64,000 nt of DNA from Halobiforma lacisalsi AJ5 (GTDB taxonomy: Archaea > Halobacteriota > Halobacteria > Halobacteriales > Natrialbaceae): NCBI RefSeq assembly GCF_000226975.2, contig NZ_CP019285.1, forward strand, positions 2,542,001-2,606,000, in the 5' to 3' direction. Positions 1-8,539 of the stretch are shown here, one piece after another. Numbering within the stretch: position 1 is the first letter of the stretch; every line of letters begins with the position of its first letter. A program made the position numbers and the translations under genes. A model generated the notes under the pieces. It saw nothing but the letters and a program-made list of their open reading frames with translations. It was not told the origin of the DNA and did no database searches.

Positions 1-647
1 TCGTGAACTACCGCAGTTCCGACGAGAAAGCCAGGGAGGTGACCGAGCGAATCCGGGAAAACGACGAGACGGCGATCGCGGTGGGGGCCGACGTCTCCGA
101 CCCGGACGACGTCTCCGAGATGGTCGAACGGGTCCACGAGGAAGTCGGGTCGATTGACGTCCTGGTCAACAACGCGGGGATCACGATAGACCGGAAGTTC
201 GAGAACATGACCTACGAGGACTGGACGACGGTCATGGAGGTCAACCTGAACGGGACGTTCAACTGCACGAAGGCGTTCTACGACGACATCAAGGACGCCG
301 ACAAGGGACGGCTCATCAACATCTCGAGCGTCGTCGGCCAGCAGGGCAACTACGGGCAGGCAAACTACGCGACCTCGAAGGGCGGGCTGATCGCGTTTAC
401 CCGGACGATCGCGCTGGAACTGGCGAGACACGGGTCGACGGCCAACTGCGTTGCGCCCGGGTTCACCGAGACGGACATGCTCGAGAAGGTTCCCGACCGG
501 ATCCGGGAGCAGATCCGGGACGATATCCCGCTGAACCGGTTCGCCGATACGACGGACATCGTCGGGATGGTGCGGTTCCTCGCGACGGACTACGCCGACT
601 ACATGACGGGCCAGGTCATTGGGATCAACGGCGGGATGGAGTGGTAG
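1..647 (+). CDS. SDR-family 3-oxoacyl-ACP/acetoacetyl-CoA reductase, 5' truncated
   Basis: The reading frame is open to the left edge of the window, so the N-terminus, including the glycine-rich NADP-binding turn, lies outside. What remains is a classical short-chain dehydrogenase: the NNAG structural motif at visible residues 56-59, the catalytic serine pair near 108-109, and the YxxxK pair at Y122/K126 (YATSK). The C-terminal GQVIGINGGMEW is the usual FabG/PhaB ending. The family reduces 3-ketoacyl thioesters with NAD(P)H. In haloarchaea such proteins serve polyhydroxyalkanoate synthesis (PhaB) or fatty-acyl metabolism. No pha genes are visible here, so the exact substrate is open. Confidence 0.85.
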   Translation, partial: VNYRSSDEKAREVTERIRENDETAIAVGADVSDPDDVSEMVERVHEEVGSIDVLVNNAGITIDRKFENMTYEDWTTVMEVNLNGTFNCTKAFYDDIKDADKGRLINISSVVGQQGNYGQANYATSKGGLIAFTRTIALELARHGSTANCVAPGFTETDMLEKVPDRIREQIRDDIPLNRFADTTDIVGMVRFLATDYADYMTGQVIGINGGMEW

Positions 648-769
648 CGGAAGTAGCTAGGGCGTCCCGGCCCCCTCCCCGACTGCCGTTTTCGGCACGG
701 AACGTCCCGGAACGGACGGAAAGCCGTTCGGATAGCACTCGTCCTCTCTCCGCGGGAGTCGGGACGACG

Positions 770-778
770 TATTATATC
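770..778 (+). promoter_or_regulatory. TATA-like box for the first Usp gene
   Basis: TATTATATC is centred about 27 bp before the ATG at 801, and no Shine-Dalgarno lies between. This is the normal geometry of a leaderless haloarchaeal promoter and it supports the start chosen for the Usp gene. Confidence 0.6.
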
Positions 779-800
779 GGATGAGAACGTATCCACAACT

Positions 801-1223
801 ATGAGCGATCGCATCCTCGTCCCGTACGATGGATCGGCGCCGTCGAAAGACGCCCTCGAGTACGCCTTCGAGAAGTTCCCGGACGCGGACGTCACCGCCC
901 TGTACGTCGTTCCGGCACCCGAAGGCTACTGGGGCGCGTTCGACGAGTCCACGGAGGTAACCCCCGACGACGAGGCCCGGGACCGGGGGCAGACGATCCT
1001 CGACGAGGCCGCCCAGCGGGCCGCCGAACACGACCGCGAGCTCGAGACCGAAGTCGCGACAGGGGAACCCGACCGCGAGATCGTCGCGTTCGCGGAAGAC
1101 CACGGGGTCGACACGATCGTCATCGGGAGTCACGGCCGCGAGGGCGTCTCGCGGGTCCTGCTGGGCAGCGTCGCCGAGACGGTCGTCCGACGCTCGCCGA
1201 TCCCGGTCGCGGTCGTCCGGTGA
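801..1223 (+). CDS. Universal stress protein (UspA family)
   Basis: A single 140-residue Usp domain. It opens with the beta-strand ILVPYDGSAPSKDALEYA and ends with the ATP-binding signature G-2x-G-9x-G-S (GSHGREGVSRVLLGS), then VVRRSPIPVAVVR. Usp proteins bind ATP/AMP and form dimers; their physiological roles in haloarchaea are mostly unknown. The stop overlaps the start of the next usp gene (GTGA at 1220-1223), so the two are translationally coupled. A TATA box at 770-778 suggests a leaderless transcript. The intact ATP motif suggests a nucleotide-binding member. Confidence 0.9.
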   Translation: MSDRILVPYDGSAPSKDALEYAFEKFPDADVTALYVVPAPEGYWGAFDESTEVTPDDEARDRGQTILDEAAQRAAEHDRELETEVATGEPDREIVAFAEDHGVDTIVIGSHGREGVSRVLLGSVAETVVRRSPIPVAVVR

Positions 1224-1720
1224 CGCCGGCGCGAGATCGGTCGGAACCTGACGAACTCGACCTCGACTTCGACCTCGAGCGGATCGACTCGATCCTCGTC
1301 CCGACCGACGGCAGCCCGGCCGCGGGCGAGGCACTCGAGCGAGCGATCCTGATAGCCGACGCGGCCGATGACGATGGCCCTGACCGGCCCATCGTCCACG
1401 TCCTCTCGGTCGTCGACGCGACGAGCGACCCGCTTCGGTTCGGCGCCGCCGAGGTCGCGGACCTCGAGCGCGCGAAGTGGCGACTGGTCGAGGACGTCGT
1501 CGCCACGGTCGACAGCCGCGACTGCGAAGTCCGTCCCGCGGTTCGGCGAGGCCGGCCCGCCTCGACGATCCTCTCGTACGCCGCGGACAACGACGTCGAC
1601 CTGCTCGTCGTCGGGCGAACCGGGCGTGGGAATATAGAGCGGACGCTGCTGGGGAGCGTCACCGACCGCCTGCTTCGGCGGTCGCCGATCCCCGTGCTCG
1701 TCGTGCCCGCGCCGTCTTAG
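1220..1720 (+). CDS. Universal stress protein (UspA family)
   Basis: 166 residues, starting with GTG inside the stop of the preceding usp gene (4-bp overlap), so it is almost certainly co-transcribed and coupled. An N-terminal extension of about 20 acidic residues precedes the Usp core (DSILVPTDGSPAAGEALERA). The ATP-binding motif is present as GRTGRGNIERTLLGS. Like its neighbour it should bind ATP and act in the cytoplasm; the partner or stress signal cannot be read from sequence. The pair may form a hetero-oligomer, which is inference from the coupling alone. Confidence 0.88.
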   Translation: MTPARDRSEPDELDLDFDLERIDSILVPTDGSPAAGEALERAILIADAADDDGPDRPIVHVLSVVDATSDPLRFGAAEVADLERAKWRLVEDVVATVDSRDCEVRPAVRRGRPASTILSYAADNDVDLLVVGRTGRGNIERTLLGSVTDRLLRRSPIPVLVVPAPS

Positions 1721-1786
1721 CGGCGGGGGGCGGGCGTAGGTTTACAACCGTTCCTCGCATTGGGTTCGATCACCACTCCGATACCG

Positions 1787-2263
1787 ATGTCACGATCGAC
1801 TTCGATTCTGGTCCCCCACGACGGGTCCGGGCACGCACAGTCGGCGCTGGAGTACGCTCTCGAGACCTTTCCGGACGGACGGATCGTCCTCTTTCACGCG
1901 ATCGACCCGTTCGAGCGGACCGACGACGAGGACGAAGACGAAGACGAGGACGAGGACGGGGATGGACTGACCCCGCTGACCGAAGCCTGGCACGAGAACA
2001 AGCGGGAAGCGGCGTCAGAACTCTTCGCGGAGGCCCTCGAGGCCGTCGACGTCGACCCCGACGACGCCGAAATCGAGACGGCCACCGCGGTCGGCTCCCC
2101 GCCACAGACGATCGTCGGCTACGTCGAGGACGCCGAGATCGATCAGGTCGTGATGGGGAGCCGCGGTAGAAGCACCCGGGGGACCGCGACGGACCTGCGT
2201 CTCGGCAGTACCGCGGAGGTCGTCGTCAGGCGGGTCGAGATTCCGGTCACAGTCGTGCGGTAA
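1787..2263 (+). CDS. Universal stress protein (UspA family) with acidic insert
   Basis: I start this gene at ATG 1787 (MSRSTSILVPHDGSG) rather than the in-frame TTG 27 bases earlier, because the Usp beta-1 strand begins immediately after the ATG. The protein has 158 residues. After the second strand there is a run of alternating Asp/Glu (about residues 37-54) that replaces the usual loop. The C-terminal nucleotide motif is altered: GSRGR is followed by a longer insertion before LGSTAEVVVRR, so ATP binding is uncertain. It is the third of three usp genes in the same direction. Confidence 0.85.
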   Translation: MSRSTSILVPHDGSGHAQSALEYALETFPDGRIVLFHAIDPFERTDDEDEDEDEDEDGDGLTPLTEAWHENKREAASELFAEALEAVDVDPDDAEIETATAVGSPPQTIVGYVEDAEIDQVVMGSRGRSTRGTATDLRLGSTAEVVVRRVEIPVTVVR

Positions 2264-2337
2264 GCGACGCGACGGGGTCGCCCGTTCCCACCGAGCTGTC
2301 TCGAGGCCGTGTACCGTCCGGCCGCCGGAAACGGCGG

Positions 2338-2799
2338 TCAGATCGCCTCCACGTCTCGAACGACGGTGACGGACACGGGCGCGCGTCGGACGACGACCTC
2401 GGCGACGCTGCCCAGCAGCAGCCGCGTCGGCCCGGTACGCCCGTGACTGCCGATCACGACGTGGTCGACGTCGTTCTCCTCGGCGTAGTCGACGATCTCG
2501 CGGGTGGGTTCGCCGGTGGTGCTTTCGGTCGTCACCTCGGCGTCGTATTCGGCCGCTATCTCCCTTACCTCTTCGAAGACCGATTCCTCCTCTTCGTGGG
2601 CCCGTTCGTACCACTCGTCAGAGCCCCGTGGCGGCTCGGTTCTGACGTCGACAGGCGTCGGCGTGCTGTATCCGGGTTCGGACGGGTCCAGTACGTGGAG
2701 TGCGACTACGGTAGCATCCTCGAACTCCTCGAGGGAGTGTTCGAGGGCCTGCCTGGACAACGGCGAGCCATCGACTGGGACGAGTATCTTCCGGGACAT
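2338..2799 (-). CDS. Universal stress protein (UspA family)
   Basis: 153 residues, a single Usp domain beginning MSRKILVPVDGSPLSRQALE. The canonical ATP-binding signature GSHGRTGPTRLLLGS is near the C-terminus. It is transcribed convergently to the three plus-strand usp genes. Upstream on the minus strand an AT-rich block (about 2824-2835, ATAGTATTTTG when read in gene orientation) lies at -27 and fits a leaderless promoter. A nucleotide-binding stress protein of unknown specific role. Confidence 0.9.
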   Translation of the reverse strand: MSRKILVPVDGSPLSRQALEHSLEEFEDATVVALHVLDPSEPGYSTPTPVDVRTEPPRGSDEWYERAHEEEESVFEEVREIAAEYDAEVTTESTTGEPTREIVDYAEENDVDHVVIGSHGRTGPTRLLLGSVAEVVVRRAPVSVTVVRDVEAI

Positions 2800-2868
2800 C
2801 GGGGACCCGTACCTCGCGGAGGGGCAAAATACTATGCGGGGGCGGGCGACAGCGGCCTCGAGTCGATC

Positions 2869-3300
2869 TTATCGGACGACGGTGACCGGGACGGGGGCGC
2901 GCCGGACGACCTGTTCGGCGACGCTGCCCAGCAGGATCCGCGACGCGCCCTTGCGGCCGTGGCTCCCGATCACGACGGCGTCGACCCCGTGGTCTTCCGC
3001 GTACTCGACGATTTCTCGGGCCGGGCGGCCGACGACGGTCTCCCTGGTGACGTCGTCAGGGTCGTGGCCGGCCTCGGCCGCGATCTCGACGGCCTCGTCG
3101 AACAGTCGCTCGGCGGCCTCGCACCTCGCCTCGATCAGCGCATCGTACGCGTAGAGAGATTCTTCGCCGTACATCGCCGTGGTGAGATCGACGACGTGTA
3201 GCAGGTAAAGATCGGTGTCGTCGACCGGGTGCGATTCGACCGCGTGGGCGACCGCCTTCCGGGCGGGATCGGAATCGTCGATTGGGATCAGCACGTCCAT
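2869..3300 (-). CDS. Universal stress protein (UspA family)
   Basis: The start is set at ATG 3300 (MDVLIPIDDSDPARKAVAHA). The frame stays open 123 bases further upstream, but that stretch is basic and unlike the family, and a T-rich promoter element sits about 27 bp before 3300. The 143-residue protein has a full ATP motif (GSHGRKGASRILLGS). It is divergent from the sulfatase gene across 121 bp. It is the fifth Usp in 2.5 kb and, with the one at 2338-2799, forms a second same-strand pair. Confidence 0.9.
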   Translation of the reverse strand: MDVLIPIDDSDPARKAVAHAVESHPVDDTDLYLLHVVDLTTAMYGEESLYAYDALIEARCEAAERLFDEAVEIAAEAGHDPDDVTRETVVGRPAREIVEYAEDHGVDAVVIGSHGRKGASRILLGSVAEQVVRRAPVPVTVVR

Positions 3301-3421
3301 GCCCCTCGTTCGTCGACCGCGGACAAAAAACCGTGTTGCCGGGTACCCGTGAGGTCGTGGCGACCCGTGGACGGTCCCGCGCCGCCCAACAGTTATTCGG
3401 GATATCGTTGTATTCCCCGTC

Positions 3422-4855
3422 ATGCCCGCCGATCGACCGAACGTCGTGCTGATTACCTGCCACGATCTGGGTCGGTACCTCGGTTGTTACGGGGCTGACG
3501 TCGAAACACCCCGGATCGACGAGTTCGCCGATCGCGGTGCCCTCTTCGAGAATCACTTCGTGACGGCCCCGCAGTGTTCGCCCAGCCGCGGCAGTTTCAT
3601 GACCGGCCGCCATCCCCACGTCAACGGCCTGATGGGGCTGGCCCACGGCGACTGGGAACTCGACGACGGCGAACGGATCCTCCCACACTACCTCGACGAC
3701 CTCGGCTACGAGACCCACCTGTTCGGGCTCCAGCACATCACCCAGGACACCGACCGCCTCGAGTACGAGTACGTCCACTCGGAGGGGAACCTCTACCCGG
3801 GTGTCTCGCCGGATGTCCACGAGGCCAACCGGGCGCGAAACGTCGCCTCGGTGGTCTCCGGCTTCCTCGAGAAAGCCGCGTTCGACGCGCCCTTCTTCGC
3901 CGCCGTCGGCTTCTTCGAACTCCATCGCGTCGAGGAGGAGAACGGCCGGTTCGGCTTCGACAGCGACTACTACGAGACGGACGACCCCGACGAGGTTCGA
4001 CCCCTGACCTATCTCCCCGATCGGCGCGGCGTCCGGCAGGACCTGGCGGAGATGCACGGTATGGTCCGGGCCGTCGACGACGCCGTCGGCTCGATCCTCG
4101 ATGCGCTGGCCGAGACCGGTCTCGAGGAGGAAACCCTGGTCGTCTTTACGACGGAACACGGGATCGCCTTCCCGCGGGCGAAGGGCAGTTGCTACGATCC
4201 GGGGATCGAGGCGGCGCTATTGCTCCGGTATCCCGGCGTGGCGGACGACGGGACGCGGTACGACGAACTGGTGAGCAACGTCGACGTGTTACCGACGCTG
4301 CTCGAGCTCGTCGCGTGGGACGGCGGTGACGGCGGTAACGACGGAGGCGGGGACGGGAACGGGAACGGGGACGAGAAAAGGGACGGCACCGTCGTGGACG
4401 ACCTCGAGCGCCCCGACGGGCTGAACGGGCGAAGCTTCCTGTCGCTGCTGACCGGTGACGAGTACGAGCCCCGCGAACGGGTGTTCGCCGGGATGACCTG
4501 GCACGACATGTACAACCCGGTCCGAGCGATCCGGACGGAGCAGTACAAGTACATTCGGAGCTTCTGGCACCTCCCGGAAGTGTACCTCACCAAGGACGTC
4601 TTCGCGAGCGAAGCCGGCCGGGCCGTCCGGGAGAGCGACGCCGTCCCGCCACGTCCGTACGAGGAACTGTACGACCTCGAGGAGAGCCCTCAGGAGAACG
4701 AGAACGTCGTCTTCGAACCCCGGTACCAGGACGTCCGCGAGGACCTCGCCCGCCAGCTCCACGAGTGGATGGCGGCGACTGACGACCCATTACTCGACGG
4801 GCCTGTCGTCCCCGGGGATTACGGGGCGATCACGACGTGGCCCTACGAGTCGTAG
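3422..4855 (+). CDS. Sulfatase (type I, formylglycine-dependent family)
   Basis: 477 residues of the alkaline-phosphatase/sulfatase superfamily. The signature CxPxR is present (C52-S-P-S-R56, in APQCSPSRGSFMTGRHP); the cysteine would be converted to formylglycine by a maturation enzyme that is not in this window. Other landmarks are the N-terminal metal region VLITCHDLGRYLGCYG and TTEHGIAFPRAKG, consistent with the heparan-N-sulfatase-like branch. Around residues 300-325 there is a Gly/Asp/Asn-rich insertion that looks like a disordered surface loop. No signal peptide is evident, so a cytoplasmic location is likely. AGTTATTCGG at 3391-3400 fits a leaderless promoter. Substrate unknown. Confidence 0.85.
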   Translation: MPADRPNVVLITCHDLGRYLGCYGADVETPRIDEFADRGALFENHFVTAPQCSPSRGSFMTGRHPHVNGLMGLAHGDWELDDGERILPHYLDDLGYETHLFGLQHITQDTDRLEYEYVHSEGNLYPGVSPDVHEANRARNVASVVSGFLEKAAFDAPFFAAVGFFELHRVEEENGRFGFDSDYYETDDPDEVRPLTYLPDRRGVRQDLAEMHGMVRAVDDAVGSILDALAETGLEEETLVVFTTEHGIAFPRAKGSCYDPGIEAALLLRYPGVADDGTRYDELVSNVDVLPTLLELVAWDGGDGGNDGGGDGNGNGDEKRDGTVVDDLERPDGLNGRSFLSLLTGDEYEPRERVFAGMTWHDMYNPVRAIRTEQYKYIRSFWHLPEVYLTKDVFASEAGRAVRESDAVPPRPYEELYDLEESPQENENVVFEPRYQDVREDLARQLHEWMAATDDPLLDGPVVPGDYGAITTWPYES

Positions 4856-4880
4856 CCGACGCGAGTCGTAGCCGACGCGG

Positions 4881-5981
4881 TCAGACCATCGCGTCGTCGC
4901 GTACGTCCGGGTTCCGGCGCACGTAGTCGACCAGCCGGTCCGCGTAGGATTCGAAGGGCGGCACCTCGATCCCGCTGCCCGCGAGCGCCCGACGGGTCGC
5001 CGGGCAGGCGTACCGCGTCGGGTGGTCGAGGTAGTCGAGGGTCGCCGGCTCGAGGTCGACATCGAGCCAGGCCTCGAGACGTTCGGTCACCGCCCGCGCG
5101 AGTGACTTCGTCGTCGGCACGCCGACGGTACGGTGACCGGCCGCGTCGGCGAGCACGTCCACGAACCGCGAGACGGGAAGCGGCGCGGGGTCACACAGCT
5201 GATAGACCTCGCCGACGGACTCTTCGCGGTCGCTGAGAGAGGCAATGGCGTCGACGACGAAGTCGCGGGGGACGACGTTGAGTTCGGCCCCGTCCGCGCC
5301 CGGCGGCGCGAACGTCACCGAGAGCCAGGACGGCTGAGCCAGCAGCAGCCGTAGCAGGTAGTATGGGCCGTCGTACTTGTCGGTCTCGCCGGTCCGGCTG
5401 TCCCCGACGACGATCGCGGGGCGGTAGATCGTTGCGGGGAGTCCGTCGGCCATCCGCTCCTGGACCGCCACCTCCGCGCGGTACTTGGTCTCCTCGTAGT
5501 GGTTGTTGAACGACTGGCCCTCCCGCAGGTGGTCCTCGGTGAAGACGCCGTCGTAGCGACCGCTGACGTAGCAGGTGCTCACGTAGTGGAGGCGAGCGCC
5601 GCGTTCCTCGACGAACTCGAGGACGTGTTCGGTCCCCCCGACGTTGACCGCCTCCGCCAGGTCGCGGTCGACCCCGAGGTCGTAGACGGCCGCGAGGTGG
5701 TAGACCTCGCCGACGTCGTCGAGCGCCGCCGCGTCGTCCAGTCCCAGGTCCGGCTCGGTGATATCGCCCTCGAGCAGGCGAACGTCCTCGTCGTCGACGC
5801 CCGCGAGCCCATCGGTGATCTCCCGCGCCCGACGGCGCGCGGTCTCGAGGTATCGGGGCTGGACCAGGCAGGCGACCGGCCCGTCCCCGCGGGCTAACAG
5901 CCGCTCGAGCAGGGCCGACCCCAGGAAGCCGGGGAAGCCGGTGAGAAACACCTCGGTGTCGGCGGCGTCGGTCACGGTCAC
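4881..5981 (-). CDS. NAD(P)-dependent SDR, thioester-reductase/male-sterility-like
   Basis: The start is GTG 5981, which overlaps the stop of the aldehyde dehydrogenase gene (GTGA), giving 366 residues. The frame stays open far upstream, but that part is only an antisense shadow of the dehydrogenase. The protein is an extended SDR: nucleotide motif TGFPGFLG (about 14-21), STCYVSG (135-141) and the catalytic YxxxK at Y162/K166 (HYEETKYRAE). This branch (NAD_binding_4) reduces acyl thioesters or sugar/lipid substrates. Coupling to an aldehyde dehydrogenase suggests both act on one aldehyde/acyl intermediate; that is inference. Confidence 0.8.
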   Translation of the reverse strand: MTVTDAADTEVFLTGFPGFLGSALLERLLARGDGPVACLVQPRYLETARRRAREITDGLAGVDDEDVRLLEGDITEPDLGLDDAAALDDVGEVYHLAAVYDLGVDRDLAEAVNVGGTEHVLEFVEERGARLHYVSTCYVSGRYDGVFTEDHLREGQSFNNHYEETKYRAEVAVQERMADGLPATIYRPAIVVGDSRTGETDKYDGPYYLLRLLLAQPSWLSVTFAPPGADGAELNVVPRDFVVDAIASLSDREESVGEVYQLCDPAPLPVSRFVDVLADAAGHRTVGVPTTKSLARAVTERLEAWLDVDLEPATLDYLDHPTRYACPATRRALAGSGIEVPPFESYADRLVDYVRRNPDVRDDAMV

Positions 5982-7564
5982 GGCACCCACCTCGTCAGCC
6001 GCCGCCGGACCGTTGTCAGTCCGGACATGATCCGGGCGAACCAGCCGGGATCGATCCCCGGCGGCGCGTCGAGCGGGCCGATCCGCGAGGTCGCGATCGT
6101 TCGGGCGTCGACGTAGCGGCGGAGGCCTTCGGGGCCGTGCCGCCGGCCGAGCCCTGAGTCGCCGAACCCGCCCATCGGGGCGTCGACGGCTGCCCAGCCG
6201 ACCGTGTACGGGTCGTTGACGCAGACGGTGCCGCAGTCTATCCGGCGGGCGACCGCCCGGCCGCGATCGCGGTCCTGCGTCCAGACGCTGGCATTGAGTC
6301 CGTACGACGTGTCGTTGGCCCGCTCGACCGCCTCGTCGACGTCCGCGACGGGGACGACCGAGACGACGGGGCCGAACGTCTCCTCGCAGGCGACCCGCGA
6401 GTCGGGGTCGACGTCGGTCAGGATCGTCGGCTCGTAGCAGAAGGGCCCGACGTCGGGCCGAGCGCGGCCGCCCGAGAGCAGCGCGGCGCCGTCGTCGACC
6501 GCGTCCTCGACGTGTTCGCGGACCTGCTCGAGGTGGTCCCCGTCGATCAGCGAGCCGACGTCCGGGCCGTACTCGAACGCGAGCCCGACCGAGAGCGACC
6601 GGGTCGCACCGACGAAGGCGTCGAGAAACTCGTCGTACCGCCGTTCGTCGACGTAGATCCGCTCGGGGGCCAGACAGAGCTGGCCCGCATTTGTGAACGC
6701 CCCCTTGACCGCGCCGCGGGCCGCCGTCTCGACGTCGGCGTCCTCGAGGACGAGCATCGGGTTCTTCCCGCCGAGTTCGAGGGAACAGTCGATCAGGTTC
6801 CGGCCGGCCCGCTCGGCGACCGCTCGGCCGGTCTCCGTACCCCCGGTGAACGCGACGTAGTCGACCTCGTCGATCAGGGCGGGCCCGGCCGTCGCCCCTT
6901 CGCCGGTGACGATCCCGAACACCCCCTCCGGGAGTCCCGCCTTCTCGAGGAGGTCGGCGAGGGCGAGCGCGATCAACGGCGTCCGTTCGTCGGGTTTGCA
7001 GACGACGGCGTTGCCGGCCAGCAGGGCGGGGATCGCGTCGGTCATCGCCAGCGTCAGCGGATAGTTCCACGGGGAGATCACGCCGACGACGCCGACCGGG
7101 TCGTACGTGACCGTCGCGTCGGCCGCGAGCGGAACCGCTCCCGAGCGCTCCTCGTCCCCGAGGACAGCGGGTCCGTTCTCGGCGTAGTACGAACACGTCA
7201 GCGGCACGTCCAGTACCTCCTCGAGTGCGTGGTGGCGCGCCTTGCCGGTCTCCAGTTGGACGACGTCGAGCAACTCCTCGCGGTACTCCCCGACGAGGTC
7301 GCCGAACCGCTCGAGGACGGCGGCCCGCTCCTCGATCGGCCTGTTCGCCCACGCCGCTTGCGCGGGCCGCGCTCGCTCGACCGCGGCGGCGACGTCCGCG
7401 GGGTCGCAGGCCGGTACGGAGGCGATCCCCTCGTCGGCGACCGGCGTCCGAACCTCGATCTCCGACCGGTCGCCGACCGTCTCGATACGTGCGGTGAGCC
7501 GGTCGAGCAGATCGGTCGTGATCCCCGTCCGCTCGAGGACCGTCGACTCCGTCGTCTGTGCCAT
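5978..7564 (-). CDS. Aldehyde dehydrogenase (NAD(P)-dependent)
   Basis: 528 residues. Catalytic landmarks of the ALDH superfamily are all present: SPWNYP with N167, FTGGTETG at about 239-246, general base E263 in LELGGK, and the nucleophilic cysteine C297 in NAGQLCLAPER. It oxidises an aldehyde to the acid; sequence alone does not fix the substrate, though the architecture is close to succinate-semialdehyde-type enzymes. The C-terminus has an extra basic tail of about 60 residues (ending RRRLTRWVP) that could associate with the membrane. It is the first gene of a two-gene operon with the SDR at 4881-5981. Confidence 0.9.
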   Translation of the reverse strand: MAQTTESTVLERTGITTDLLDRLTARIETVGDRSEIEVRTPVADEGIASVPACDPADVAAAVERARPAQAAWANRPIEERAAVLERFGDLVGEYREELLDVVQLETGKARHHALEEVLDVPLTCSYYAENGPAVLGDEERSGAVPLAADATVTYDPVGVVGVISPWNYPLTLAMTDAIPALLAGNAVVCKPDERTPLIALALADLLEKAGLPEGVFGIVTGEGATAGPALIDEVDYVAFTGGTETGRAVAERAGRNLIDCSLELGGKNPMLVLEDADVETAARGAVKGAFTNAGQLCLAPERIYVDERRYDEFLDAFVGATRSLSVGLAFEYGPDVGSLIDGDHLEQVREHVEDAVDDGAALLSGGRARPDVGPFCYEPTILTDVDPDSRVACEETFGPVVSVVPVADVDEAVERANDTSYGLNASVWTQDRDRGRAVARRIDCGTVCVNDPYTVGWAAVDAPMGGFGDSGLGRRHGPEGLRRYVDARTIATSRIGPLDAPPGIDPGWFARIMSGLTTVRRRLTRWVP

Positions 7565-7633
7565 ATCCTACACGTTCACTCGCGGCTACATGAAATTTCG
7601 GTCGGACGGGCAAGCGGATGCGGAACCGCCGAC

Positions 7634-8539
7634 TCACACCGACGCCGACACACCTCTGACGAGCGTCACCGTTCGCGGCGAGCGGCGGGCGACCCGTTCG
7701 GCTACCGAACCCACGAGCAACCGCGCCGCGAGCGAGCGGCCGTGACTCCCCATGACGATCTGGTCGAACTCGTTGGCCTCGGCGTAGTCGACGATCGCTG
7801 CCGCCGGCTTCTCGTCGGCCGTCGCCGTCTCGAGGGTCGCCCCGTACTCGTCGGCCAGGTCGGTCGCCGCCTCGAGGAGTTCGTCAGCGCGGTGCTCGTG
7901 GGCCGACAGGATCTTCTCGAGGTACGTCCCCTCGGCGCTCGCTCTCGAGCGATCGACCGGCAGCGCCAGGGCGTGGAAGGCGGTATGGCGCGCTTCCGGG
8001 AAGGTCGCGAGCGCGTACTCGAGGGCTGCCGTCGACTGTTCGGAGCCGTCGACCGGGACCAACACCTTGCCGGGGAACTGGCGCTCGCGGATCGCATCGG
8101 TCGACTCCGGAACGACCGTCGTCGTGACCGGGGCGCGTCGGACCACGGCCTCGCTGACGCGTCCGAGGAACGGTTGGTCGATCGGCGACGCCCCGTGACT
8201 GCCCAGGACGACGTGATCGACGCCGCGGTCGTCATCGTCACCGGCCGTGACCGAGAGGATCTCGGCGTGCGGTCGCCCCTCCCGTTGCTCCATCCGGAAC
8301 TCGCCGTCGTGTTCGGACTCGTCCGCGCGGTCGGCCGCGCGCTCGAGGACGCCCCCGTCCTCCCGACCATCGGGGGGTTCGGCCGGCGATGAATCACCGA
8401 TGCCCGTCCCGGGGTCGTGACGCGGGTCGTCGACGTGAAGGGCAGTGATCGATGCGTCCGGAAACGAGGTGAGCGCGTACTCGAGGGCGGCGAATCCCCG
8501 ATCCGAACCGTCGACGGGCACGAGAACGTGGTATGACAT
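7634..8539 (-). CDS. Tandem two-domain universal stress protein
   Basis: 301 residues comprising two Usp domains in one chain. The first (about 1-150) begins HVLVPVDGSDRGFAALEYA; the second (about 155-301) begins KVLVPVDGSEQSTAALEYA. The second half keeps the ATP motif (GSHGRSLAARLLVGS). In the first half the motif is degraded: GSHGASPIDQPFLGR has lost the final Gly-Ser. Tandem Usps form an intramolecular dimer, so here probably only one site binds nucleotide. It follows the ALDH/SDR operon in the same orientation but 69 bp upstream of it, and could share or precede its promoter. Confidence 0.88.
   Translation of the reverse strand: MSYHVLVPVDGSDRGFAALEYALTSFPDASITALHVDDPRHDPGTGIGDSSPAEPPDGREDGGVLERAADRADESEHDGEFRMEQREGRPHAEILSVTAGDDDDRGVDHVVLGSHGASPIDQPFLGRVSEAVVRRAPVTTTVVPESTDAIRERQFPGKVLVPVDGSEQSTAALEYALATFPEARHTAFHALALPVDRSRASAEGTYLEKILSAHEHRADELLEAATDLADEYGATLETATADEKPAAAIVDYAEANEFDQIVMGSHGRSLAARLLVGSVAERVARRSPRTVTLVRGVSASV

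Noticed and set aside
4881-7637. A 918-codon open frame on the minus strand covering both the SDR and the region of the aldehyde dehydrogenase
   Set aside because: Only the last 366 codons resemble protein. The first part is Arg-rich and overlaps the well-supported ALDH gene on the same strand in another frame, so the GTG overlap at 5981 is the true start.
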